Source: Gammaproteobacteria bacterium
GTDB lineage: Bacteria; Pseudomonadota; Gammaproteobacteria; GCF-002020875
DNA length: 38,053 nt
Direction of reading: 5' to 3'
Assembly (NCBI GenBank): GCA_013349825.1
Contig: DUYW01000012.1
Coordinates: forward strand, 1-38,053
Part shown: one piece after another, positions 18,351 to 25,920 of the stretch
How the letters are laid out: each line of letters begins with the position of its first letter
Position numbering within the stretch: the first letter of the stretch is position 1
Notes under the pieces: generated by a model
Told to the model about the DNA's origin: nothing
The model's input: the letters and a program-made list of their open reading frames with translations, nothing else
Databases searched by the model: none
Translations under genes and position numbers: made by a program

Positions 18351-19096
18351 AGTACAGAGTCCCGCAGTTTTTTCAGATTGGTGATCTGAATTTCGCTTCC
18401 TTTTACGCTAATCATATTCTCAGCCTTCATCTTTCCGAGAATACGTGAAAAGGTCTCGCGCTGAATGGATAAAAGAGAGGCGATGGTTGCCTTTGATGTG
18501 GGTAACTTCAGACTACAGCCTTCACCGTTTTTACACGTTTGAGTGTTTGAATCACACTGATATTTATCGCGACACTCAATTTGAGAGAAGATGTAATGGG
18601 TTAAGCGGTAGCGGGCATCGACCAGTGTAAGGTGACCAATCTCCTCCATCTGTTGCTGGATCTTTTGACTCAGATTACGAATCAGTGGCAGGGCATACTC
18701 AGGCTGTTGTTGCAAAACCTGCAGGTATGTTTGGCAATTAAACTCAAATAGCTCACCACCTTCCAGCATCTCTCCATTACAGCAATGTTCAGCCTGTTGC
18801 AGAAATACCTGAATTTCGGCCAGCGCAGAGCCGGGCCGAATAACATTGAGAGTCTTCTCATGCCCATCCGGTGAGGTGAGGAACTGCTTGGCACAACCGC
18901 TACGGACAACATAGAAGTGAGTGGCAGGATCACCTTTATTAAAGAGTGGACTACATGATTTTTTGTAGATAATTTTCGATTTCAGGAAAATTTGGTCGAG
19001 CACCGTCTCATTAAACGTTGAAAACAGTTTCGAACGTCGAACCTCATTCTTGTAGATAGGTGACAGTGTCATACGATGGCTAATTGATTCATCCAA
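18347..19096 (-). CDS. Crp/Fnr family regulator with a cysteine cluster before the HTH
   Basis: A 249-residue transcription regulator: cyclic-nucleotide-type sensor domain (about 25-140), dimerisation helix (about 140-160) and a winged HTH (about 199-235, with SIQRETFSRIL as the recognition helix; the E..SR pattern is like the FNR/DNR group). The sensor lacks the N-terminal FNR cysteine motif. Instead an insertion just before the HTH holds four Cys (175, 181, 188, 194). Cys48, 68, 105, 106 and 121 are also present. It may sense redox state, metal or a sulfur species. It ends tail to tail with soeC, and regulation of soeABC is a plausible but untested role. The first start is TTG (19096); an ATG at 19072 would give 241 residues. 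Confidence 0.85.
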   Translation of the reverse strand: MDESISHRMTLSPIYKNEVRRSKLFSTFNETVLDQIFLKSKIIYKKSCSPLFNKGDPATHFYVVRSGCAKQFLTSPDGHEKTLNVIRPGSALAEIQVFLQQAEHCCNGEMLEGGELFEFNCQTYLQVLQQQPEYALPLIRNLSQKIQQQMEEIGHLTLVDARYRLTHYIFSQIECRDKYQCDSNTQTCKNGEGCSLKLPTSKATIASLLSIQRETFSRILGKMKAENMISVKGSEIQITNLKKLRDSVL

Positions 19097-19156
19097 ATAG
19101 GCGGTACATTATCAGAGGGATTGCCCGCCTGTGCAATACATTGCCAAGTTTATAAA

Positions 19157-19170
19157 TTGATATTTATCTG
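19157..19170. promoter_or_regulatory. Partial FNR/DNR-type site upstream of the Crp/Fnr gene
   Basis: TTGATATTTATCTG matches eight of the ten defined positions of the FNR consensus TTGAT-N4-ATCAA. It lies 60 bases upstream of the regulator start and 124 bases upstream of the yihY-like gene, so it could serve autoregulation. A chance match in this AT-rich gap cannot be excluded. Confidence 0.3.
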
Positions 19171-19293
19171 TTTTTGGCCAAGAGAGCTACTGTAACAGTT
19201 TGTGCTCTGGGTATCTAACCATCTTCTTGGAGTGGCAGTAATTGTACAGAAGCCTGTTGTTGACTGTCATCAGCTGCGGTACATTGAGCAGTT

Positions 19294-20175
19294 ATGGAAC
19301 CAATCTCTAAATCCCACCTTGAGGAGCAGTTGCTGATGCTATTGAAGCAGGGGCAGCAGTTTTTGCGCTTCTTCAGCCACAAGCTGGTCAAGGATCGTAT
19401 TCCATTAAATGCAGGGTCACTCTCTTACATCACTCTGCTCTCACTGGTACCCCTGTTGGGAGTGATGGTTGCTGTCTTCTCAGCCTTTCCAGCCTTTGAA
19501 CAGGTTTCAGGTCAACTGGAAGCTTTTGTTTTTCGTAATTTTGTCCCCGCTGCCGGAGAGCAGATTCAGCAGTCCTTACAAGCATTTGTTGCCAACACCA
19601 AGCAGATGACGGCATTTGGGATTCTGTTTCTGGTGGTTGTGGCGATGTTGTTGATGTCAGCGGTTGATCGAACCATTGACGAAATTTGGGAAAACCCTCA
19701 CCGTCGCAGATGGACCACCGCCTTTATGCTCTACTGGTCAGTTTTGACCCTGGGGCCTCTGTTGATTGGTGGCGGGTTGGCAGTCTCCTCTTTTTTGCTG
19801 AGCGCTGCGGAGGGGGGAGTGATGGCCGGGTGGGGGCTGAAAGGGGCACTGCTCAAAGTGCTCCCCTATCTGACCTCAATATTGGCCTTTATGATGATTT
19901 ATACACTGGTGCCTGGAAAACCGGTCCGTTTTATCCATGCACTGACCGGGGCGTTGGTAGCTTCCGTTCTGTTTGAGCTGAGTAAACAGGTTTTTGCTAT
20001 TTACATCACCCACTTCTCCGCGTATGAAGCCCTCTATGGCGCATTGGCAGCAGTGCCAATCCTTTTTATCTGGGTCTATCTCTCCTGGGTTGTGGTGCTG
20101 CTGGGGGCAGAGTTTACCTACTGTCTGGGACACTTTCAGCCTGAAAAATCGGTGGATTTAAAAGTATCTGGATGA
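19294..20175 (+). CDS. yihY: YihY/BrkB family inner membrane protein
   Basis: A 293-residue membrane protein of the YihY/virulence factor BrkB family (once mislabelled ribonuclease BN), close to E. coli YihY in length (290). The family signature LNAGSLSYITLLSLVPLLGV opens the first helix; about six hydrophobic segments follow, with AAVPILFIWVYLSWVVVLLGAE near the end. Its function is unresolved; transport or envelope roles have been proposed. It is divergent from the Crp/Fnr gene. Confidence 0.88.
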   Translation: MEPISKSHLEEQLLMLLKQGQQFLRFFSHKLVKDRIPLNAGSLSYITLLSLVPLLGVMVAVFSAFPAFEQVSGQLEAFVFRNFVPAAGEQIQQSLQAFVANTKQMTAFGILFLVVVAMLLMSAVDRTIDEIWENPHRRRWTTAFMLYWSVLTLGPLLIGGGLAVSSFLLSAAEGGVMAGWGLKGALLKVLPYLTSILAFMMIYTLVPGKPVRFIHALTGALVASVLFELSKQVFAIYITHFSAYEALYGALAAVPILFIWVYLSWVVVLLGAEFTYCLGHFQPEKSVDLKVSG

Positions 20176-20271
20176 GTTCGTTATAAAATACGTATTTGTG
20201 CGTATTTAACTAATCTTGGAAGCGGCTACTATTGGTAATAAGAATTATTTCCAATCGTGATGGAGTTCAAG

Positions 20272-20442
20272 ATGATTCAATCAGTACCTCAGCAACAGGG
20301 TGTAAGCGAGCAGTCTTCAGCGTTAAAACAGCTACAAGCAGACCTTTACGGTGCAGCCATTCCTGTGATCGGAGCGCTCTCTTTGTCAGCGCTCTTTTGT
20401 TGGATTGTCGCTTCGATGGTTGAGTTTATGGTCTCTGTCTGA
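20272..20442 (+). CDS. 56-residue single-pass membrane protein, unknown
   Basis: The frame opens with GTG at 20257, but the ATG at 20272 has GGAG six bases upstream and is preferred. The product has a polar, Gln-rich N-terminus (about 1-28) and one hydrophobic helix (about 30-53, ending in MVEFMVSV). I do not recognise the family. It stands alone between the yihY-like gene and bamD, and its start-site signal makes it more credible than a chance frame. Confidence 0.5.
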   Translation: MIQSVPQQQGVSEQSSALKQLQADLYGAAIPVIGALSLSALFCWIVASMVEFMVSV

Positions 20443-20475
20443 GCCTCTTACAGCGCACTCTATCTATCGGATAAG

Positions 20476-21300
20476 CTATTGACTCACACTCATGCTGGGT
20501 GGAAGTGCAGGGGCCGGATCCTCTTGAGTGTTCTCGCTTCCTATGCCGCTATAGTTCAGGTCATAAACCCGCTGTGAGTCGGCGGCCAGATCCTCCATTC
20601 CCATCTTGTTATAGACCTCAACCAACAACAACAGAGCCTCTTGTACTGCAGGTGTTTTCTGGAAATTTTTGATCACATAATTTGCCCTTTTTGAGGCGGC
20701 AACATAGGCATCACGCCCTAGGTAGAAGCGGGCCACATGAATCTCATGTTCTGCAAGTTTATTACGGGTGAAGAGCATCCGTTTGCGGGCATCCTGACTA
20801 TATTTACTCTCCGGGAACCGTTCTACCAGTTTGGAGAAATAGTGGAACGCCTCACGCAGAGATTTGGGGTCGCGCATGCCGGGGTCCGTTGGAACATATT
20901 TGTCCAACATGGATTGACCACTATTATAGTTGACCAGTCCACGCATGTAGTAGACGTAATCTACATTGGGATGACGAGGGTGTTGTTTGATAAAGCGGTC
21001 CGCAGCAGCGATGGCAGACTCTGGCTCATCCCACTTATAGTAGGTATAGATAATCTCAATTTGGGCCTGTAGTGCATGTTTATCGTAGGGGAAACGTGAC
21101 TGTAGTTTTTCGAAATGGTCGATTGCTTTTTCATAGTCTCCGCTCTGCATCGCCTCATGACCCTCAAAGTAGAAGCGATTTGCTGACCAATCCTTGGTGA
21201 CATCAATTTGGTCAGGGAGTAGTGAGCAACCCGATAAAGTGGAGGCGATGATGGAAACCAGAAGGAGGATAGTGGAGAATGGGCGTTGTATGTGGGTCAT
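20476..21300 (-). CDS. bamD: Outer membrane assembly lipoprotein BamD
   Basis: An essential lipoprotein of the BAM complex that folds beta-barrel proteins into the outer membrane. The 274 residues start with a lipoprotein signal peptide whose lipobox LSGC gives lipidated Cys25. Five TPR-like units follow (for example AMQSGDYEKAIDHFEKLQSRFP and EPESAIAAADRFIKQHP). The tail (Pro-rich, about 20 residues) is not conserved. It is divergent from rluD, with 108 bases between the starts, as in E. coli. Confidence 0.95.
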   Translation of the reverse strand: MTHIQRPFSTILLLVSIIASTLSGCSLLPDQIDVTKDWSANRFYFEGHEAMQSGDYEKAIDHFEKLQSRFPYDKHALQAQIEIIYTYYKWDEPESAIAAADRFIKQHPRHPNVDYVYYMRGLVNYNSGQSMLDKYVPTDPGMRDPKSLREAFHYFSKLVERFPESKYSQDARKRMLFTRNKLAEHEIHVARFYLGRDAYVAASKRANYVIKNFQKTPAVQEALLLLVEVYNKMGMEDLAADSQRVYDLNYSGIGSENTQEDPAPALPPSMSVSQ

Positions 21301-21408
21301 TGTATTACCGCAGAGTTAAAGGCAGGTTTGTTCAGTATTGTATGGTGCTGCTCAGTGACATCACAAATCTTGTAGTGGATTAGAGAATAGAAGGGTAGCG
21401 AAAAGAGT

Positions 21409-22392
21409 ATGGTACTGCAACTGGCTGAAAATGGTGAAAAAGAGCGTAGTGAAATACAAATTCCGCAAGAGTTGTCTGGAAAACGCTTTGACGTTGCGCT
21501 AGCGACACTCTATCCGGAGTATTCCAGAAGCAGGCTTCAGTCCTGGATCAAGTCCGGGGATGCACTTATTGAAGGTGAAAAGCGTCGCCCCCGAGACCCT
21601 GTTACAACCGGAGAGCACGTCACACTGCAGGCTGCGCAGCAGGAGGTGGTGCAGTGGGGCGCAGAAAATATTCCGCTTGAGATCCTTTATGAAGATGAAT
21701 CCATCCTCTTTATCAATAAACCTGCCGGAATGGTAGTCCACCCTGCAGTGGGTAACTGGAGCGGTACCTTGGTCAATGGCTTGCTGCATCATGCCCCCCA
21801 CCTTGCAGAGGTACCCAGAGCAGGGATTGTGCATCGGCTGGATAAAGATACCAGTGGGGTGCTTGTGGTTGCTAAGACACTGGAGGCGCACGCACATCTG
21901 GTGAGGCAGCTTCAGGACCGTGCAATGAAGCGGGAGTATCAGGCTATCTGTAAGGGGGTGATGACGGCTGGAGGCACCGTAGATGCTGCGATTGGTCGCC
22001 ACCGGGTTGATCGTAAAAAGATGGCCGTCACGGAGAGTGGCAAGCCGGCGGTCACCCACTATCGGGTGATTGAGAAATTCCGGGCGCACACCTGGGTTCG
22101 TCTCACCCTGGAGACGGGAAGAACTCACCAGATCCGCGTCCATATGGAGCATGTCCGTTTTGCCCTGCTCGGCGACCCCGTCTATGGGCATCGTCTGCAG
22201 ATTCCGGCAAAGAGTTCTCCAGAGTTAATTGATGCCTTGCGCAATTTTAAACGACAGGCACTGCATGCAGCGCGACTGGGGTTAGAGCATCCCAAAACAG
22301 GTGAATGGGTAGAGTTTGAGGCTGAAATTCCACAAGATATGGTTGAGATGGTTGAGTTATTACGGTTAGATCGTGAGGCTCAACTCAGGTGA
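21409..22392 (+). CDS. rluD: 23S rRNA pseudouridine synthase RluD
   Basis: Makes pseudouridines 1911, 1915 and 1917 in helix 69 of 23S rRNA. The 327 residues (E. coli 326) have an N-terminal S4-like RNA-binding domain (about 20-80) and the catalytic domain with the HRLDKDTSG motif, catalytic Asp145. The divergence from bamD and the following pgeF match the enteric order bamD / rluD-yfiH. Its stop overlaps the GTG of pgeF (GTGA at 22389-22392). Confidence 0.95.
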   Translation: MVLQLAENGEKERSEIQIPQELSGKRFDVALATLYPEYSRSRLQSWIKSGDALIEGEKRRPRDPVTTGEHVTLQAAQQEVVQWGAENIPLEILYEDESILFINKPAGMVVHPAVGNWSGTLVNGLLHHAPHLAEVPRAGIVHRLDKDTSGVLVVAKTLEAHAHLVRQLQDRAMKREYQAICKGVMTAGGTVDAAIGRHRVDRKKMAVTESGKPAVTHYRVIEKFRAHTWVRLTLETGRTHQIRVHMEHVRFALLGDPVYGHRLQIPAKSSPELIDALRNFKRQALHAARLGLEHPKTGEWVEFEAEIPQDMVEMVELLRLDREAQLR

Positions 22393-23147
22393 TTTCCGGT
22401 TTTACTCCGGAGTGGCCCGTGCCCGGTCATGTAAAAAGCTGGGTCACCACACGGTCAGGTGGTGTGAGTCAGCCACCCTATGATCAACTCAATCTGGCAA
22501 CTCATGTTGGTGACGTGGTTGAGAGGGTGGACAAAAATAGAGCGCAACTCGAGCAGCAGCTCTCGCTTCCACAACAGCCACAGTGGCTTGAGCAGGTACA
22601 CAGCTGTGAAGTTGCAACGCTCCCGGCCCCGGCTACCCACCAGACCATACCTATAGCCGATGGCAGCTGGACTGACCAAAGTGGTGTGGTGTGTGGAGTA
22701 TTAACTGCAGATTGCCTGCCGGTCCTGTTGAGTAATCAACAAGGAAGTGCAGTTGCGGCACTCCATGCCGGATGGCGTGGTCTGGCAGACGGTATACTTC
22801 AGCGGGGGGTTGCGCGTTTTATGGAGCCAGCCGATCAGTTATTGGCCTGGATCGGGCCGGGCATTGGACAATCTTCTTACGAGGTGGGAGGCGAGGTGCG
22901 GGAGACCTTCTGCAGTCGCTACCCTGGAGCAGAGAGAAACTTTATCCCATCACAGTCAGGGCGTTGGCTCGCCTCGATGGAGGGTTTAGCGAGAGACCAA
23001 CTGCAGCAACTTAAACTGAATGGTGTGCATGGTGGTGGAAGAGACACCTATGCAGAGGAAGATTTTTTTTCCTATCGAAGGTCGGGGGTAACAGGAAGAT
23101 TTGCTACACTGATCTGGATTGAAGCAGAGCAGAAAGGTACTCAATGA
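22389..23147 (+). CDS. pgeF: PgeF/YfiH, multicopper-oxidase-like purine nucleoside enzyme
   Basis: A 252-residue member of the DUF152/YfiH family, which has been described as a polyphenol oxidase, a purine nucleoside phosphorylase/deaminase (FAMIN-like) and a peptidoglycan editing factor that removes L-Ser from UDP-MurNAc. The metal-binding residues are visible: His in EQVHSCEV, Cys in LTADCLPVL and His in LHAGWRGLA. It starts at a GTG overlapping the rluD stop, so the two are probably translated together. The next gene is the ACT-domain protein rather than clpB as in E. coli. Confidence 0.92.
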   Translation: MISGFTPEWPVPGHVKSWVTTRSGGVSQPPYDQLNLATHVGDVVERVDKNRAQLEQQLSLPQQPQWLEQVHSCEVATLPAPATHQTIPIADGSWTDQSGVVCGVLTADCLPVLLSNQQGSAVAALHAGWRGLADGILQRGVARFMEPADQLLAWIGPGIGQSSYEVGGEVRETFCSRYPGAERNFIPSQSGRWLASMEGLARDQLQQLKLNGVHGGGRDTYAEEDFFSYRRSGVTGRFATLIWIEAEQKGTQ

Positions 23148-23157
23148 GGAGTAAAAA

Positions 23158-23676
23158 ATGAAAAAGTGGTACATGATGTCACTGGTTGGAAAGGACCAGT
23201 CAGGAATTGTGGCACAGGTGAGTGCGGCACTGTTTGAGGCGGGTGGTGCATTGGGGGAGACCTCAATGATGCGCTTGGGATGTAACTTTACCATTATGAT
23301 GATGGTTGAGATGGAGGGGAGTGCCGACCAACTCGGAGTCGTGGTTGGGCCGGTGGCAGAGAAGCTCGGTCTCCACCTGCATATTGATGAGATTGATCCA
23401 GGTCTGCATCAACACCAGATTCCTGATCTGCGTGTTGTGGTTCATGGTGCAGATCGCCCTGGAATTGTGGCACAGGTCAGCGGTGCGCTGGCAGATTCGG
23501 GTTTTGATGTGACTGATCTGGATTCACAAGTGGGAGGCTCTGAGGCGGCACCGATCTATATCCTGTTGATTGAAGGGGTCGCCAATAGTGGTATTGAGAC
23601 CATTCATCAGGCACTGGAACCCCTCTCTACAACAGTGGATTTCCGTGTTGAAGAGATTGAAACACTCATTGGATAG
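23158..23676 (+). CDS. GcvR-like protein with two ACT domains
   Basis: A 172-residue protein made of two ACT domains (about 3-75 and 90-168), each opening with a D.SGIVAQVS or DRPGIVAQVS segment, the usual ligand-binding turn. This is the layout of GcvR, which blocks GcvA in control of the glycine cleavage genes, but many paralogs with other roles share it, and no gcv gene is nearby. It lies 10 bases after pgeF and 15 before def and is probably in the same operon. Confidence 0.82.
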   Translation: MKKWYMMSLVGKDQSGIVAQVSAALFEAGGALGETSMMRLGCNFTIMMMVEMEGSADQLGVVVGPVAEKLGLHLHIDEIDPGLHQHQIPDLRVVVHGADRPGIVAQVSGALADSGFDVTDLDSQVGGSEAAPIYILLIEGVANSGIETIHQALEPLSTTVDFRVEEIETLIG

Positions 23677-23691
23677 GATTGTTCACAGTCT

Positions 23692-24198
23692 ATGAAGATA
23701 TTGACCTATCCTGACGCAGGCCTGAAACAGGACTGTGCGACAGTGACGAAATTTGATGAGCCGTTGCGACAGTTTGTGACCGAACTGGAGACCTTTATGC
23801 GCTCTCAGCCGGGTGGGATAGGCATAGCTGCTCCACAGGTAGGAGAGGCGATACGACTCTGTATTGTTGATTTAACGGGTATGACCCGGGGTAAAAAGAG
23901 ACAGTCGGTACCGAATCAGGGAAGGATGGTGCTGATCAACCCGGAGATTACCGAGTGGGAAGGGTTTGAGCTGGGACGTGAAGGGTGCATGTCGGTACCT
24001 GACTATACCGGAAATGTGATCCGGGCTACCCGTATCACCTTTACTGCGGAGGATGAGTGGGGGGAGCGGCACGAATACGAGAGTGAAGGGTTCGAGGCAA
24101 GGGCAATCCAGCATGAAGTGGACCATTTGGATGGGCTGCTCTTTCTCGATCGGCTGGTCAGCCGTCGTAGCGACCTGTTTCAACGCAAAAAAAGATGA
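23692..24198 (+). CDS. def: Peptide deformylase
   Basis: A metalloenzyme that removes the formyl group from new polypeptides. The 168 residues show all three motifs: GIGIAAPQVG (43-52), EGCMSVP with metal-ligand Cys99, and HEVDH with His141, Glu142 and His145. The Met after Cys99 replaces the usual Leu. It is not followed by fmt, the usual partner, so it may be a second deformylase. It closes the rluD-pgeF-ACT run. Confidence 0.93.
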   Translation: MKILTYPDAGLKQDCATVTKFDEPLRQFVTELETFMRSQPGGIGIAAPQVGEAIRLCIVDLTGMTRGKKRQSVPNQGRMVLINPEITEWEGFELGREGCMSVPDYTGNVIRATRITFTAEDEWGERHEYESEGFEARAIQHEVDHLDGLLFLDRLVSRRSDLFQRKKR

Positions 24199-24273
24199 GT
24201 TTTTCTTCCTCAATTTGACAGATTTTCAGGATGGCAACAAAGGGTGGTCCGCTGTGCTCAACGGGGTGGAGAT

Positions 24274-24346
24274 TAAGAAAGCGCCCGGTTGGCCTTCACG
24301 AGGAGGAGGGAGGAAGACCAACCGGACTACACCCCTAAGGATGTGT
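24274..24346 (-). ncRNA. Candidate small RNA with CCUCC loop, minus strand
   Basis: A predicted transcript of about 73 nt reading leftwards. A small 5' hairpin (ACACATCC / GGGGTGT) is followed by a 15-bp stem formed by 24327-24313 and 24297-24283, with a 15-nt loop CTCCCTCCTCCTCGT. The stem is complete only on the minus strand, where U24317-G24293 is a wobble; on the plus strand the same position is a C-A mismatch. The stem is followed by GCGCTTTCTTAA, a weak T-rich tract. The loop repeats the anti-Shine-Dalgarno core, as in the candidate RNA at 13556. The 24199-24512 gap shows no gene otherwise. Confidence 0.5.
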
Positions 24347-24351
24347 TCAAC

Positions 24352-24380
24352 ATTATAATTGAATGATGATTAATATGCAA
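24352..24380 (-). promoter_or_regulatory. Predicted promoter for the minus-strand RNA
   Basis: On the minus strand, TTGCAT (24380-24375) and TATAAT (24357-24352) are separated by 17 bases; the -10 is perfect and the -35 matches four of six. The predicted start is about 24346. The palindromic TTATAA also gives a TATAAT on the plus strand, but with no -35 box. Confidence 0.55.
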
Positions 24381-24432
24381 CAAAAAATTGACTAATATCA
24401 TATATTGGCCGATTGTTTGCGCGTATTTTTGG

Positions 24433-24445
24433 CTCCTGAGAGATC
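24433..24445 (+). promoter_or_regulatory. 13-mer shared with the hvfA upstream region
   Basis: CTCCTGAGAGATC lies 67 bases before the hemerythrin start. The same 13 bases occur in the same orientation 74 bases before hvfA (minus strand, 28003-27991), and both copies are preceded by CGTATT. This suggests a shared operator or promoter element, but no known factor is recognised. Confidence 0.35.
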
Positions 24446-24512
24446 TATTTTAGAGAACTATTTTTTGATCCAAGACATATTGGTTTTCATCGTTACTCGG
24501 TAGAATTTCCAC

Positions 24513-24938
24513 ATGAGTAATCAAAACATAGTTTTACGTACCATTGAGTGGAGTGAGAAGTTCTCAGTAGGTCATCCTGTTATGGATGAGCATCACAAAA
24601 CTTTGCTGGAGTACATCAATCAACTGATTGAAATCGTGCAGAGCGATATTCATGAAGAACAGGTACGCTGGCTGATACATTTACCAAAATTTCAGATCTA
24701 CGCAGATCGTCATTTTACAGTGGAAGAGAGACTGCTTTCAAAGGTAAATTTCCCAAATTTGGATGAACAGATTCAACAGCATGGCAACTTCTCTGACCGG
24801 ATTTCAAGATTGATTGCTCAAGGGGGGCTGGCTGGAGACCCCTGCCACTTTGCGGAGAGTATGATGCATTGGTGGACGGACCATGTTCTGGTTCACGATA
24901 TGGCATACAAACAATATATGGTTCAACTCCAAGAGTAG
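24513..24938 (+). CDS. Bacteriohemerythrin
   Basis: A 141-residue single-domain hemerythrin that binds O2 at a non-heme di-iron centre, used for oxygen storage or sensing in microaerobic bacteria. The iron ligands fit the family pattern: DEHHKTLL (His27/28), RHFTVEE (His67, Glu71), His90, and HVLVHD (His124, Asp129). No kinase or methyl-accepting domain is fused. It stands alone, between a candidate minus-strand RNA and a MITE-like repeat. Confidence 0.93.
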   Translation: MSNQNIVLRTIEWSEKFSVGHPVMDEHHKTLLEYINQLIEIVQSDIHEEQVRWLIHLPKFQIYADRHFTVEERLLSKVNFPNLDEQIQQHGNFSDRISRLIAQGGLAGDPCHFAESMMHWWTDHVLVHDMAYKQYMVQLQE

Positions 24939-24965
24939 CAGACGGCTACCCCAAACTAAAAACTG

Positions 24966-25236
24966 TTAAGGAACCTCTGAACAAGTCTGGGTAATTTGAA
25001 TTACGTCCATAGTGTTCAAGATCAAGGCGCACCCCAGGGTGTCTCTCTCGACGTAATACGTCTCACCTTGAAAGATCGCAGCCAATACCCCAGGGCACCT
25101 TCTCTTGCGCAAGCGCAATTTACCTTGTAGCGGGCTATTAGCAAGGTTTTCAACCGAGGAACGAGGTCGAGCAACGAAGATATTGAGCGCTATGGGCGTT
25201 AGGCATTTACACATGACTTATTCAGGGGTTCCTTAA
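24966..25236. mobile_element. MITE-like repeat, copy 1
   Basis: A 271-bp element with imperfect terminal inverted repeats of about 22 bases: TTAAGGAACCTCTGAACAAG at the left and, inverted at the right, TTAAGGAACCCCTGAATAAG, two mismatches. It has no transposase gene. The ends fit insertion at TA or TTAA. A second copy starts at 37954. This copy has two extra internal segments of roughly 42 and 43 bases (near 25028-25069 and 25087-25129) with short palindromes such as GACGTAATACGTC, which are missing from copy 2. It sits between the convergent hemerythrin and doxX genes. Confidence 0.8.
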
Positions 25237-25306
25237 CACTCAGGCCTGCTCATTGTGTTAACAGTGTGTGTTCAAATCGTGTAAGAGGGGCAGTGGTGCA
25301 GGGCGT

Positions 25307-25903
25307 TTATCCCATCCAGCGTTTGCGAATCCAGTAATCTACACTGACCAGGCGACCAGCACCGAGAGCAAACAGTGCCAGCAGCATGATCAGATAAGTG
25401 GCGGCCCACTCAGCGCCATTGTTGGAGATTACGAAGTTACCACTGGCGGTGAGCCACTCATAATTGCCATGCTCTTGCAGGATTGAGCGTGCAGCCTCCA
25501 GGCGCTCGCCAGCTTCTGTAATATCTGCAGGAGGGAAAGGGCTCATTTTATCGGCAACAGCCTGCCAGCCATGTTCCAGATGGACAGAGAGGATGGCAAC
25601 TGCCATGGTGGCCATCAGTGGTATGGAGATCCAGCGTACACCAAAGCCAAACAGCAACATCACGGCTCCAACAACCTCGGAGGCTGTGGCCAGAAAGGCC
25701 ATTAACCAGGGAAAGGGTAGTCCCAGTCCCCATTCGCTATTACCGAACCACTGCACAATATCTTCAAATCCATTGAGTTTATTGGTGCCGGCGATCCAGA
25801 ATACCGGTGCCAGGTAGAGCCTGAGTGCAAGTGGTGCGAGAAAGTCGAGGTTGCTGCGACTTCGGTCGAGCAGGTTTTGTAGTGAGGTGAGTAATTGTGT
25901 CAT
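25307..25903 (-). CDS. DoxX family membrane protein (HvfD-like)
   Basis: A 198-residue DoxX-family protein with four predicted membrane helices (about 22-42, 66-88, 90-108, 163-183) and a soluble loop between the third and fourth (about 110-160). DoxX proteins are often encoded beside MNIO (DUF692) genes, and the place here, 17 bases after hvfC, matches the fourth gene of hvfABCD operons. Its role in such operons is unknown; redox or thiol handling at the membrane has been proposed for the family. Confidence 0.85.
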   Translation of the reverse strand: MTQLLTSLQNLLDRSRSNLDFLAPLALRLYLAPVFWIAGTNKLNGFEDIVQWFGNSEWGLGLPFPWLMAFLATASEVVGAVMLLFGFGVRWISIPLMATMAVAILSVHLEHGWQAVADKMSPFPPADITEAGERLEAARSILQEHGNYEWLTASGNFVISNNGAEWAATYLIMLLALFALGAGRLVSVDYWIRKRWMG

Positions 25904-25920
25904 GAGGTGACTCTTGATCT

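Noticed and set aside
25233-25261. TTAACAC/GTGTTAA inverted repeat as a doxX terminator
   Set aside because: The stem is only 7 bp with a 15-base loop and has no T-run; part of it is the MITE end.
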